This document shows, piece by piece, positions 1 to 7,841 of a DNA stretch of 35,248 nt (position 1 is its first letter; each line of letters starts with the position of its first letter). The notes under the pieces were generated by a model, which saw only the letters and a program-made list of their open reading frames with translations, was not told the origin of the DNA and ran no database searches. The DNA comes from a bacterium D16-50 (GTDB lineage Bacteria; Bacillota; Clostridia; Lachnospirales; Lachnospiraceae): contig RAZA01000039.1 in NCBI GenBank assembly GCA_003612485.1, forward strand, positions 1-35,248, given 5' to 3'. Made by a program: the position numbers and the translations under genes.

Positions 1-29
1 TACAATAATTAATGCCCTAAAACAGTTGA

Positions 30-368
30 TTCAACAGCAAGGGTATCATTTATAAAGTTGTAAAGTTGTGTATTATAAGAGAATGCATGGAGGAGATGGG
101 TGTAAAAGTAGTTGTGAAGGACTGCTTTGCATGTGGGGAGAGATACTTTTATCATGAGGCGAGTAACCGTTATTCTCATGCAATCGGACACTTTTACTTC
201 TCGGATGAATTTGAAAAGGTTAGTGAGCCATTGGAGAAAGGAAATGAGGTATTGTGGCGGCCTTATAAGGAAACGGTAACAGATATGTTTCATCCGCATC
301 ATGTGTGGGCTGTGAAGCTGATAAAAGAACGGATGGAGAAAGAAAGCAGTGCGAGACAGCATGGGTAG
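30..368 (+). pseudogene. NUDIX hydrolase, 5'-truncated remnant
   Basis: The frame is open from a stop at 27-29 to TAG at 366-368. It reads the second half of a NUDIX box (RECMEEMG, matching RExxEExG) followed by a typical NUDIX C-terminal half. The first half of the box (GX5E) and the whole N-terminal strand region are absent: the upstream residues do not resemble a NUDIX fold and there is an in-frame stop. A TTG at 66 could initiate, but the product would lack half the metal-binding motif and so should be inactive. The end overlaps the start of the HAD remnant by 8 bases, suggesting the two were once an operon. The truncation, rather than the family, is the surest part. Confidence 0.7.
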
Positions 369-767
369 AGCAAAAATAAAGTGGATATTTTTTGACATGG
401 GTTCTACCTTGATTGATGAGTCTGCTGCAGTGGAGCATCGAATCAGGGAAGTGATTGAAGGGACAGATATTACATATGAACAATTTATAGAAAAGAAGGT
501 TTATTTTGCAAAGCAGGAATTATTGCAAATCAGTCATTAGGAAGTGAAGAACGTCTCAAAAAATTTGGAATATGGAAATATATTGATATACTGGTTGCAT
601 CTGCGGAGGAAGGAATCGCAAAACCGGACAAACGTATTTTTGAAACTGCTCTTACACGTGCAGGATGTAAACCAGAAGAGGCAGCCATGGTGGGCGATCG
701 TCTTGACAATGATATTATCCATATTGTGAAATTAGATGATAGCAGACAGAGTGCATTCTTGATATAG
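361..767 (+). pseudogene. HAD-family phosphatase with internal deletion and frameshift
   Basis: The 5' piece (ATG at 361) reads HAD motif I (FDMGSTLID) and stops at 538-540. From about 507, in another frame, the sequence reads the rest of a HAD enzyme: IANQSLGSEERL, the motif III lysine region (AEEGIAKPDKRIFE) and motif IV (VGDRLDNDI), ending at TAG 765-767. Roughly the middle third (cap domain) is missing between the two pieces, and the normal C-terminus after motif IV is replaced by unrelated residues. The gene is therefore broken by an internal deletion with a frame change near 507 and by loss of its 3' end. Original substrate unknown. Confidence 0.75.
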
Positions 768-769
768 GA

Positions 770-1080
770 TATCCATGTAGATATGGCAGTCAAGGAAAAA
801 ATCAGCGATACCCATTTGATATTTGTTTGCTCTGAGTGCTTTAGATCGTTGACTCTTATAATTGGCAGTCCTACTTTGGCGGCGATCCTCTTTATCTCTT
901 TATTCAGGGCAGATTTCGTGAAATAGAATATCCGATCCCCTTTTTCAATCCCATAGAGTTTTGACACATATTCCCGGATGTCATCAAATAAGAAATCCGG
1001 TAGGGATATGCAGTGCTTGGCCTTTGGCGTTTTTGGCTCTAGAAATAATTCATTTCCATTTACTTTTTCATAGTTTTTAT
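770..1080 (-). pseudogene. Tyrosine recombinase (integrase) C-terminal remnant
   Basis: Read on the minus strand from about 1080, the translation gives a PKTPKAKHCISLPDFL-type segment, then REYVSKLYGIEKGDRIFYFTKSALNKE and a degraded box RVNDLKHS. These match the Tn916/phage-type integrase catalytic domain, where the last box is normally the R-x-H-D-L-R-H-S region. The usual histidine before D is N here, the R after DL is K, and the continuation no longer aligns. The nucleophilic tyrosine region is lost at the junction with the HAD remnant. No N-terminal SAM-like or catalytic start region is present. This is a dead fragment of a mobile element lying antisense to its neighbours. Confidence 0.65.
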
Positions 1081-1234
1081 TGATATAACTGCAATGGCAA
1101 AAATGGGAAAAGGCGAAAGTGTATCTATAGATGTGTTAGCGTGTATATGCCGTTATATGGATTGTGATATTGGAGATATTATGAGTTTTGAAAAGACTGA
1201 CAGAGAGGAAGTACCGAGCAATGGTAGTAAATAA
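1079..1234 (+). pseudogene. Small XRE/Cro-type HTH repressor, 3' fragment
   Basis: The frame ending at TAA 1232-1234 reads ITAMAKMGKGESVSIDVL and then CICRYMDCDIGDIM. This is the recognition-helix-to-C-terminus pattern of small Cro/CI-like (YozG-type) regulators common on clostridial mobile elements. The N-terminal half of the HTH is missing: homology begins abruptly near 1079, the same place the integrase remnant ends, so this is a junction of two truncated genes. An ATG at 1094 gives only 46 residues and has no clear ribosome binding site. Confidence 0.55.
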
Positions 1235-1314
1235 GCATGGGAGTTTTTATATGTGAAGCGGATGGGGAACCAAAATCATTTAGGCAGTAAAAGAAGTATG
1301 AAGGAATGGTATTT

Positions 1315-1929
1315 ATGGAAAGAGAAAAGACGATTCACTATTACAATGTAAACGCAAAGGAGTTTATTGCGGGAACAATCTCCGTGGATTTTGAATTTAC
1401 GCAAAGAAAGTTTATAGATAAACTACCTAAAAACGCGGCTATTCTTGATTTTGGCTGTGGGTCGGGCCGTGATACGAAATATTTTATTTCCCAAGGATAC
1501 CAAGTAGACGCAGTAGACGGCTCTATAGAACTTTGCAGGCTGGCAAGTGAATATGTAGGAATTGAAGTAAAACACACATTTTTTAATGAACTGGCGCAGG
1601 TCAACCAATATGATGGCATTTGGGCATGCTCTTCAATATTGCATTTGTCTTTGGATAACCTTTTAGATGTTATGCTCAAAATGGTGATTGCATTGAAAGA
1701 CAACGGAATTATTTATACATCTTTTAAATATGGAACTTTTGCTGGAGAAAGAAACGGACGATATTTCACGGATATGACTGAAGAATCGTTTGCAAGTTTT
1801 ATAAAACAGATAGACGATGTAATGATAGAAGAACAGTGGGTTTCGTCAGATGTAAGACCAAATCGGGGAGAGGAAAAATGGCTCAATTTAATTCTGCGGA
1901 AAAAAGAAACAGCAGTAACGAACCGGTGA
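1315..1929 (+). CDS. Class I SAM-dependent methyltransferase
   Basis: The 204-residue product has glycine-rich motif I (ILDFGCGSGRD, around residue 42), an acidic residue after strand 2 (VDAVDGS) and a post-motif region (YDGIWACSSILHL), so it is a Rossmann-fold methyltransferase of the Methyltransf_11/25 or TehB-like kind. No substrate-specific domain is seen; a small molecule, nucleotide or modified base are all possible. The start at ATG 1315 is preferred over ATG 1306 because AAGGA at 1301-1305 lies 9 bases upstream of 1315 but directly abuts 1306. The 3' end overlaps the helicase gene by about 50 bases, which implies translational coupling. Base composition is AT-rich, like the next genes and unlike the region after 6.9 kb. 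Confidence 0.85.
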   Translation: MEREKTIHYYNVNAKEFIAGTISVDFEFTQRKFIDKLPKNAAILDFGCGSGRDTKYFISQGYQVDAVDGSIELCRLASEYVGIEVKHTFFNELAQVNQYDGIWACSSILHLSLDNLLDVMLKMVIALKDNGIIYTSFKYGTFAGERNGRYFTDMTEESFASFIKQIDDVMIEEQWVSSDVRPNRGEEKWLNLILRKKETAVTNR

Positions 1930-4361
1930 TTGCGCCAACCGACGTTATGACTGGCGGCAGAGAACGAAGTCGTTTTTTATATTATCAGCTTAAAATGAGT
2001 ATGATGCGGGCAAAAGGAATTGATATTATTGTCTCTTTCCTTATGGAGTCTGGTGTCAGAATGATTTTAAATGATATTAAGAACGCTTTGGAGAGAGGTG
2101 CCTGCGTGAGAATCCTGACAGGAAATTATTTGGGAATCACGCAGCCGTCTGCACTTTATCTGCTAAAGAAAGAATTTGGGAACTGCATAGATTTAAGATT
2201 TTACAACGATAAGGGAAGGTCATTTCATCCCAAGGCATATATTTTTCATTATACAAATGCTAGTGAAATTTATATTGGTTCTTCCAATATTTCCAAAAGC
2301 GCATTGACATCGGGAATTGAATGGAATTACCGCTTTAGCAGTATGGCAGATAATAAAAATTATCAGTTGTTTTACCACACGTTTGAAGATTTATTTTTTC
2401 ACCACTCGATTATAATTGATAACGAGGAGTTGCACAGATATTCAAAGAACTGGCACAAACCAGCAGTATCTAAGGATTTAGCAAGATATGATAATATTGA
2501 GGAAGATACAGAAACAAAGGTTGCAGCATTGCTTCAACCGCGAGGTGCGCAGATAGAGGCGTTATATGCTTTGGAAGACAGCAGAGCCGAGGGTGCGGTA
2601 AAAGGGCTAGTGCAGGCGGCTACGGGGGTTGGGAAAACATATCTTGCAGCGTTTGATTCCGCAAAATATCAGAGAGTGCTGTTTGTGGCACATAGGGAGG
2701 AAATCCTAAAGCAGGCAGCTGTTTCTTTCCAAAATGTGCGGGGGTCAGATGATTATGGATTTTTTTATGGAAAACAAAAGGATACGGATAAGGCGGTTAT
2801 TTTTGCATCTGTTGCGACACTGGGAAGGGCAGAATACTTAAATAGGGATTATTTTCCTAGGAATTATTTTGACTATATAGTTATTGATGAATTTCATCAT
2901 GCGGTAAATGAGCAGTATACAAAGATTGTTAACTATTTTACACCGCAGTTTATGCTTGGGCTTACGGCAACCCCGGAACGTATGGACGGAAAAAATATCT
3001 ATGAAATCTGTGATTACAATGTACCATATGAGATTTCTTTAAAAGAGGCAATCAATAAAGGGATTTTAGTACCGTTTCATTATTATGGCATTTATGATGA
3101 GACGGATTATTCCAAACTGCATTTGGTAAAAGGCAGATATGATGAACGGGAACTGACGGAGATTTACCGGAATAACGGCAGGAGATATGAACTAATCTAT
3201 AAGCACTACATGAAATGTCGTTCTAAGAGAGCGTTGGGCTTTTGCTGTTCCAGACAACATGCAGAAGAAATGGCGAAGGAATTTTGCAATAGGGGAATTG
3301 CGTCAGTGGCGGTGTACAGTAATTCCGACGGTGAATTTTCAGAGGATAGGGAAAAAGCGATTCAAAAGTTGAAAAATCGGGAAGTCAAGGTAATATTTTC
3401 TGTGGATATGTTTAATGAGGGGTTAGACATCGCTTCAATTGACTTGGTTATGTTTCTCAGACCTACAGAGTCGCCAGTCGTGTTTCAGCAGCAATTAGGA
3501 CGAGGGCTTCGCACTTATAAGGGGAAAGAATATCTGAATGTCTTGGATTTTATCGGCAATTATGAAAAAGCGGGGAAAGCTCCGCTGCTGCTTGGCGGGG
3601 TAAAATCATTTTGTAAATATAGAGATTATGATTGGAATGATATAGAATATCCGGATGACTGTATTGTTGATTTTGATGTACAGTTAATTGATTTGTTGAA
3701 TGAACTGGATAAAAAAACGCTGACGGTAAAGGAACGGATTACTCGAGAATATTATCGCGTAAAAGAGTTGTTGGACGGCAGAGTTCCCACTAGAATGGAT
3801 TTGTTTACTTATATGGAGGATGAGGTATATCAGTATTGCCTAAAGCATACGAAGGAAAATCCATTCAGACATTATTTGGAGTATTTGCACAACCTAAATG
3901 AATTGTCTGAAAATGAGAACGAGTTATATGCGGGAATTGGGAACGAGTTTTTGACGCTAATCGAAACGACTGATATGACAAAAATTTATAAAATGCCGGT
4001 TTTGTACTCATTTTATAATTGTGGGAATATTTTGCTGGAGGTTACGGAGGCTCAGGTTCTTGCGTGCTGGAAAGACTTTTTCGACAAGAATAAAAACTGG
4101 CGGGACTTTTCGGAGGATATTACATATGAAGAATACAAAAGCATGACCGATAAACAGCATCTGGCAAAGGCAAAGACCATGCCTATAAAGTTTTTAAAGG
4201 CATCTGGAAAAGGTTTTTTTATTGATAAAGAGGGATTTGCTTTGGCAATAAGGGAGGATTTAAGGGCAGTTGTAAAAAGCCGTGCTTTTTGCATGCATAT
4301 GAAGGATATTTTGGAGTATCGAACAATGGATTACTATCGCAGACGATATGAGCGAGAGTAG
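1878..4361 (+). CDS. PLD-nuclease-like / SF2 DEAD-box helicase fusion
   Basis: The 827-residue product has an N-terminal phospholipase-D-like nuclease domain (HPKAYIF near residue 115 and GSSNIS near 134, i.e. HxK plus GSxN). A superfamily 2 helicase core follows: Walker A ATGVGKT near 250, DEFHH near 336, LTATPE near 361, and motif VI QQLGRGLR near 537. The long C-terminal region (about 600-827) resembles the tail of DUF3427-type helicases. Such proteins probably unwind and/or cleave DNA; this is family inference. The start at ATG 1878 follows a GGGGAGAGG ribosome binding site and overlaps the methyltransferase gene. A single HxK copy suggests a dimeric nuclease or a structural PLD domain. 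The coupling with methyltransferase and exonuclease genes is compatible with repair or phage defence, but this is not demonstrated. Confidence 0.9.
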   Translation: MAQFNSAEKRNSSNEPVIAPTDVMTGGRERSRFLYYQLKMSMMRAKGIDIIVSFLMESGVRMILNDIKNALERGACVRILTGNYLGITQPSALYLLKKEFGNCIDLRFYNDKGRSFHPKAYIFHYTNASEIYIGSSNISKSALTSGIEWNYRFSSMADNKNYQLFYHTFEDLFFHHSIIIDNEELHRYSKNWHKPAVSKDLARYDNIEEDTETKVAALLQPRGAQIEALYALEDSRAEGAVKGLVQAATGVGKTYLAAFDSAKYQRVLFVAHREEILKQAAVSFQNVRGSDDYGFFYGKQKDTDKAVIFASVATLGRAEYLNRDYFPRNYFDYIVIDEFHHAVNEQYTKIVNYFTPQFMLGLTATPERMDGKNIYEICDYNVPYEISLKEAINKGILVPFHYYGIYDETDYSKLHLVKGRYDERELTEIYRNNGRRYELIYKHYMKCRSKRALGFCCSRQHAEEMAKEFCNRGIASVAVYSNSDGEFSEDREKAIQKLKNREVKVIFSVDMFNEGLDIASIDLVMFLRPTESPVVFQQQLGRGLRTYKGKEYLNVLDFIGNYEKAGKAPLLLGGVKSFCKYRDYDWNDIEYPDDCIVDFDVQLIDLLNELDKKTLTVKERITREYYRVKELLDGRVPTRMDLFTYMEDEVYQYCLKHTKENPFRHYLEYLHNLNELSENENELYAGIGNEFLTLIETTDMTKIYKMPVLYSFYNCGNILLEVTEAQVLACWKDFFDKNKNWRDFSEDITYEEYKSMTDKQHLAKAKTMPIKFLKASGKGFFIDKEGFALAIREDLRAVVKSRAFCMHMKDILEYRTMDYYRRRYERE

Positions 4362-4457
4362 TTTCGGGGGTATAATTTCCTTTAATCCGTTCTTTTATGT
4401 AAATGGATATACAAATATTTGGCTTGTAAGTAATGCAAAAGAAAAGTGAGAAAATAT

Positions 4458-5300
4458 ATGGATAAGTTGCTGATAGTTGATGGCAGTAATTTGCTTTTTC
4501 AAATGTTTTTTGGTATGCCGGCGAGAATTGCTAATGGTGAGGGCAAAGCGATACAAGGGACGCTTGGATTTGTAGGAGCATTGTTAAAGATAATACGAAA
4601 GGTTGAGCCCACACATATTCTTGCTATATTTGATGGACAACATGAAAATAGCCGTTGCGAAATAGACGCAGATTATAAGGCGAACAGAATGGATTACAGC
4701 ATGGTCAATGAAACAGAAAATCCGTTCTCACAGTTGCCGGATGTTTATAAAGCGTTGGATTATATGGGGATAAACTATATAGAAACAACCGATTGTGAAG
4801 CCGATGATCTGATTGCGAGCTATGCATTGTGGTTTTGCGATAGCGCCAATATTGTTATATGCTCTTTTGACAGTGATTTCTTTCAGTTAATTAGTGAACA
4901 CATTTCAGTATTGAGGTATCGTGGGGAAAAAACGACGGTATGCTCATCTGATTATATTATTGAAAAATATGACATTTACCCCAATCAGTACGCGTATTTT
5001 AAGGCTTTAGTAGGCGATACTGCGGACAATATAAAGGGAGCGGAAAATATTGGCATTAAAACGGCAGCGTCTCTTTTGAGGACATTTGGAACGCTGGAAA
5101 ACATCATTCGTAATGCCCAAGCCATAGAGAAGCCCTCTGTAAAGAAGTCAATTATAGAGAATACAGACAGAATTAGAAGAAATTACGAATTGATAAGGTT
5201 AGAAAAAAATCAGCTATTGCAATATGATAAATGTGATTTGGAATTCATCGATGTAAGGAAAACAACAACAGAAGTCCTGAAAGGAATAGGAATCAAATGA
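4458..5300 (+). CDS. 5'-3' exonuclease, DNA polymerase I N-terminal / FEN-like
   Basis: The 280-residue product is a stand-alone 5' nuclease: DGSN at residues 7-10, FDGQHENSR, the acidic cluster EADD near 114, SFDSD near 137, and a helix-hairpin-helix metal/DNA site GDTADNIKGAENIGIKTA near 187. All the acidic positions expected for two-metal catalysis seem present, so it should be active on flaps or DNA ends. It is not attached to a polymerase domain. ATG 4458 is preferred over GTG 4446 because AAGTGAG lies just upstream. It begins 96 bases after the helicase gene and overlaps the next gene by ATGA, so it is probably co-transcribed. It could be a paralogue acquired with the helicase rather than the housekeeping nuclease. 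Confidence 0.9.
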   Translation: MDKLLIVDGSNLLFQMFFGMPARIANGEGKAIQGTLGFVGALLKIIRKVEPTHILAIFDGQHENSRCEIDADYKANRMDYSMVNETENPFSQLPDVYKALDYMGINYIETTDCEADDLIASYALWFCDSANIVICSFDSDFFQLISEHISVLRYRGEKTTVCSSDYIIEKYDIYPNQYAYFKALVGDTADNIKGAENIGIKTAASLLRTFGTLENIIRNAQAIEKPSVKKSIIENTDRIRRNYELIRLEKNQLLQYDKCDLEFIDVRKTTTEVLKGIGIK

Positions 5301-5851
5301 GCTTTATGGGAATTGTTATTTGTGGATTAAATGGTGCTGGAAAGAGCACACTTGGGAAAACTCTTGCAGAGAAGACGGATTTTCATTTTATAGATATTGA
5401 AAATTTGTATTTCCCTAAAACAAATCCTGATTATGCATATGCTTCTCCGCGTACCCGTGAAGATGTAGCGGAGCGTTTGTTCTATGAGATACAGACACAT
5501 AAAAATTTTATTCTCGCTTCTGTGAAGGGAGATTATGGGGAAGACCTGTATTCGTTTTTTCAATATGCCATATTGATTGAAGTTCCTCGGGATATTAGAC
5601 TACAGCGCGTTAAAGAGCGTTCTTTTCAGAAGTTTGGCAGCAGAATGTTATCAGGCGGGGATTTGTTTGAGCAGGAAGAAAAATTTTTCCGCATAGTTGA
5701 ATCCAGAAATGAGGACACCGTTGAAGAATGGGTAAAGTCTTTGAAATGCCCGGTTATACGGATTGATGGAACTAAGCCCATTGATGAGAATGCTGACTTT
5801 ATTGCAGAACTTATACAGAATAAAAATTCGCTATATAAGCAGGCTCAATAG
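5297..5851 (+). CDS. P-loop nucleotide/small-molecule kinase (AAA_18 / shikimate-kinase-like)
   Basis: The 184-residue product starts with a perfect Walker A (GLNGAGKST, residues 10-18), an Asp-rich strand (FIDIENLYF) where kinases such as shikimate, gluconate and adenylate kinase hold their substrate-binding acid, and an arginine-rich lid region (RDIRLQRVKERSFQKFG). It is therefore a small phosphotransferase of the adenylate/shikimate kinase fold, substrate unknown. The ATG overlaps the exonuclease stop (ATGA), with AGGA five bases upstream inside the exonuclease gene. This suggests translational coupling and shared expression with the nuclease. Confidence 0.82.
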   Translation: MSFMGIVICGLNGAGKSTLGKTLAEKTDFHFIDIENLYFPKTNPDYAYASPRTREDVAERLFYEIQTHKNFILASVKGDYGEDLYSFFQYAILIEVPRDIRLQRVKERSFQKFGSRMLSGGDLFEQEEKFFRIVESRNEDTVEEWVKSLKCPVIRIDGTKPIDENADFIAELIQNKNSLYKQAQ

Positions 5852-5957
5852 ACGCCCGGTAGGATGAATACTGATTGGGCAGAAGCCGTTGGGAGGAAGC
5901 GAGATGGAGATAACAGTATTTGTTCAAGGGAAATAGCTAAGCAGCGAGGTGAAAAGA

Positions 5958-6773
5958 ATGAGCACATTTTATGTGTCGGATTTAGATGGAACATTATTGA
6001 GAAGCAATGAAAAAACATCGGAATATACAAATAATGTAATAAATCATTTGACGGACAAGGGGATGATTTTTTCTTATGCCACGGCCCGTTCGTTGATAAC
6101 CGCTAAAAAAGCAACAAGCGGAATAAATGCAAAGATTCCCCTGATCGTCTACAATGGCGCTTTTGTGATAGACAATCTTACAGAGGATATTTTGGTTGCA
6201 AATTATTTTGACGGCGGGATAGATTTTCTGCTGGATGATTTGTTTGCAAACAAAATATATCCGATTGTTTATGCGCACATAGACGATAAAGAGAAGTTTT
6301 CGTTTGTGCCCCCATTATGTTCGGCTGGAATGAATAAGTTTCTTGACAGCAGAAAGGGAGATATTCGCACCAATGCAGTGAGAACCATAAATGATTTGAA
6401 GAAAGGAAATATTTTCTATATCACTTGTATAGATGAGGCGGAAAAACTGGAACCGTTGTACGAGAAATACAAGGACTCCTATCACTGTGTTTATCAGAGG
6501 GACATTTATACAAAGGAACAGTGGCTCGAAATTATGCCCTTGAATGCTTCCAAAGCAAAGGCAATAGAGCAGCTGCAATCACTTTTGAAATGTGAGAAGC
6601 TGGTTGTGTTTGGCGACGGAAAAAACGATACGGATATGTTTGAATTGGCGGATGAAAGCTATGCCGTCCAAAATGCCCACGAAGATCTCAAAAGGATTGC
6701 GACCGCGGTTATCTCCTCAAATGATGAGGATGGAGTAGCAAGATGGCTGGAGAAAAATTTTGCTATGCCATAA
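5958..6773 (+). CDS. Cof-type HAD phosphatase
   Basis: The 271-residue product has motif I DLDGT (residues 8-12), the serine/threonine-type motif II region (FSYATARS), a lysine in NASKAKAIEQL (near 198) and motif IV GDGKNDTDMF (near 219). This order and length are those of the Cof/YkrA class IIB HAD phosphatases, which hydrolyse sugar phosphates, FMN or PLP; the substrate cannot be read. The start ATG 5958 is chosen because GAGGTG at 5946-5951 is correctly spaced; GTG 5949 would lie within that site. It follows the kinase gene after 106 bases with no terminator seen, so it may belong to the same transcription unit. The stop coincides with the first copy of the tandem repeat. Confidence 0.88.
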   Translation: MSTFYVSDLDGTLLRSNEKTSEYTNNVINHLTDKGMIFSYATARSLITAKKATSGINAKIPLIVYNGAFVIDNLTEDILVANYFDGGIDFLLDDLFANKIYPIVYAHIDDKEKFSFVPPLCSAGMNKFLDSRKGDIRTNAVRTINDLKKGNIFYITCIDEAEKLEPLYEKYKDSYHCVYQRDIYTKEQWLEIMPLNASKAKAIEQLQSLLKCEKLVVFGDGKNDTDMFELADESYAVQNAHEDLKRIATAVISSNDEDGVARWLEKNFAMP

Positions 6774-6889
6774 TATCGAAACATAAAAGGCGTGTTTCGA
6801 CTACTGATTCCATGTGCGCCAGGGCGCACGAAATTATGGTATAATATCGAAACACAAAGGGCGTGTTTCGACTACTGATTTCATGTGCG
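6771..6889. repeat. Diverged tandem duplication (48-bp unit, 71-bp period) with hairpins
   Basis: The unit at 6771-6818 recurs at 6842-6889 with only three differences in 48 bases. Each copy holds a stem formed by CGAAACA and TGTTTCG, separated by 9 bases; the second copy extends the stem to 8 bp (CGAAACAC/GTGTTTCG). Each unit ends in a further dyad: GTGCGCC-AG-GGCGCAC at 6814-6829 and CATGTGC-GT-GCACATG at 6882-6897. The repeat lies between the HAD stop and the MerR start and encloses the promoter. It could be a double regulatory site, a transcript-end structure, or a REP-like element. Confidence 0.85.
6837..6845 (+). promoter_or_regulatory. Extended -10 promoter of the tandem-MerR gene
   Basis: TGGTATAAT (TGn plus a perfect TATAAT) lies just before the second repeat copy. 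No convincing -35 hexamer is found at 16-19 bases upstream, where the GTGCGCC dyad sits. This is consistent with an extended -10 promoter whose -35 region is occupied by an activator or repressor site. The transcript would start near 6852 and include the second repeat's hairpins in its leader. Confidence 0.5.
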
Positions 6890-6925
6890 TGCACATGCGT
6901 ATGAACGGCTACAGAAGGTTCCGGA

Positions 6926-7735
6926 ATGGATGGTATGAAGATGGGTGAGGAGCAATGGGGCGCTGCACTGGAAAAAGACCTGAAGCTGTTTGCCGGAGAG
7001 ACAGACCTGAAAATTGGCAGGCTGTCGAAGCTTACCGGCGTGAAAGCAGGAACCATTCGATTTTATGAGAAATGCGGTTTTCTGGAGCCTGCGAAACGTC
7101 TGCCCAACGGTTATCGGATATTTGGCGGAAGGCATATTTATCAGATTCGGGTGTGCAGGCTTGTGTTTGGCGGTTTTGTAAACAAGCGGCTTAGAAGGAT
7201 AAGCAGGGATATTTTGCAGGCATCGAGAGATTGGAAGCCGGAAGCCTACCGTCAGGCGGCGGATGGATATCTGCAGGCAGTGGAAGAGGATATCGGGAGA
7301 ACGAAAATAGCCGTGGATTTTGTGATGGATAGGCTGCAGGAAATAAGGGAGGAAAGGGAGGAACCCTTGACTTATACGAAAAAGGAGGCGGCCAGACGGG
7401 TGGGTGTGACCGCCGAGACCATACGGAACTGGGAGCGCAGCGGGCTGTTCAGACAGCGGGCGCGGTATGAAAAGCGGCGTTATTCGCGGCAGGAGCTGAG
7501 ACGCATGTATGTGATAAGGCTGCTGCTGGACATCGGTTACAGCATGATGGCGGTACGGAGCTTTTTTAGGGAATATGACGCAGGAGATAGGGCACAGGCC
7601 CTGCGGGGGCTTGTAAAGCCGGAAGAAAACCAAGATCTGATTTATCGGGCGGATCGATATATGGAAACATTGGTTCATACAAAAGAAAAGGCCAGACAGC
7701 TTTGCGCTATGGCGGATGAAATGAAGGAGGTCTAA
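6926..7735 (+). CDS. MerR-family regulator with two HTH domains
   Basis: The 269-residue product carries one MerR winged-HTH at about residues 28-65 (LKIGRLSKLTGVKAGTIRFYEKCGFLEP, with the usual NGYRIF wing). A second is at about 150-200 (YTKKEAARRVGVTAETIRNWERSGLF, with RRYSRQELRRMYVIRLL). They are joined by a helical linker, so one polypeptide holds two DNA-binding heads. No ligand domain or metal-binding cysteine set is obvious. AGAAGG at 6913-6918 supports ATG 6926. The flanking tandem repeat, with its two similar dyads 68 bases apart, is a plausible autoregulatory target. Related double-MerR proteins often sit next to transporter genes; none is adjacent here. Confidence 0.85.
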   Translation: MDGMKMGEEQWGAALEKDLKLFAGETDLKIGRLSKLTGVKAGTIRFYEKCGFLEPAKRLPNGYRIFGGRHIYQIRVCRLVFGGFVNKRLRRISRDILQASRDWKPEAYRQAADGYLQAVEEDIGRTKIAVDFVMDRLQEIREEREEPLTYTKKEAARRVGVTAETIRNWERSGLFRQRARYEKRRYSRQELRRMYVIRLLLDIGYSMMAVRSFFREYDAGDRAQALRGLVKPEENQDLIYRADRYMETLVHTKEKARQLCAMADEMKEV

Positions 7736-7841
7736 ACCTTCTATCTGCACACCACTTTTCAAAAAAATGTTATGCTTTCTGCACAAGCCGTTTTTTGCGG
7801 GATGTGAAGGGCGGCACAGCATTGGGAAAGGTGGTATTATT

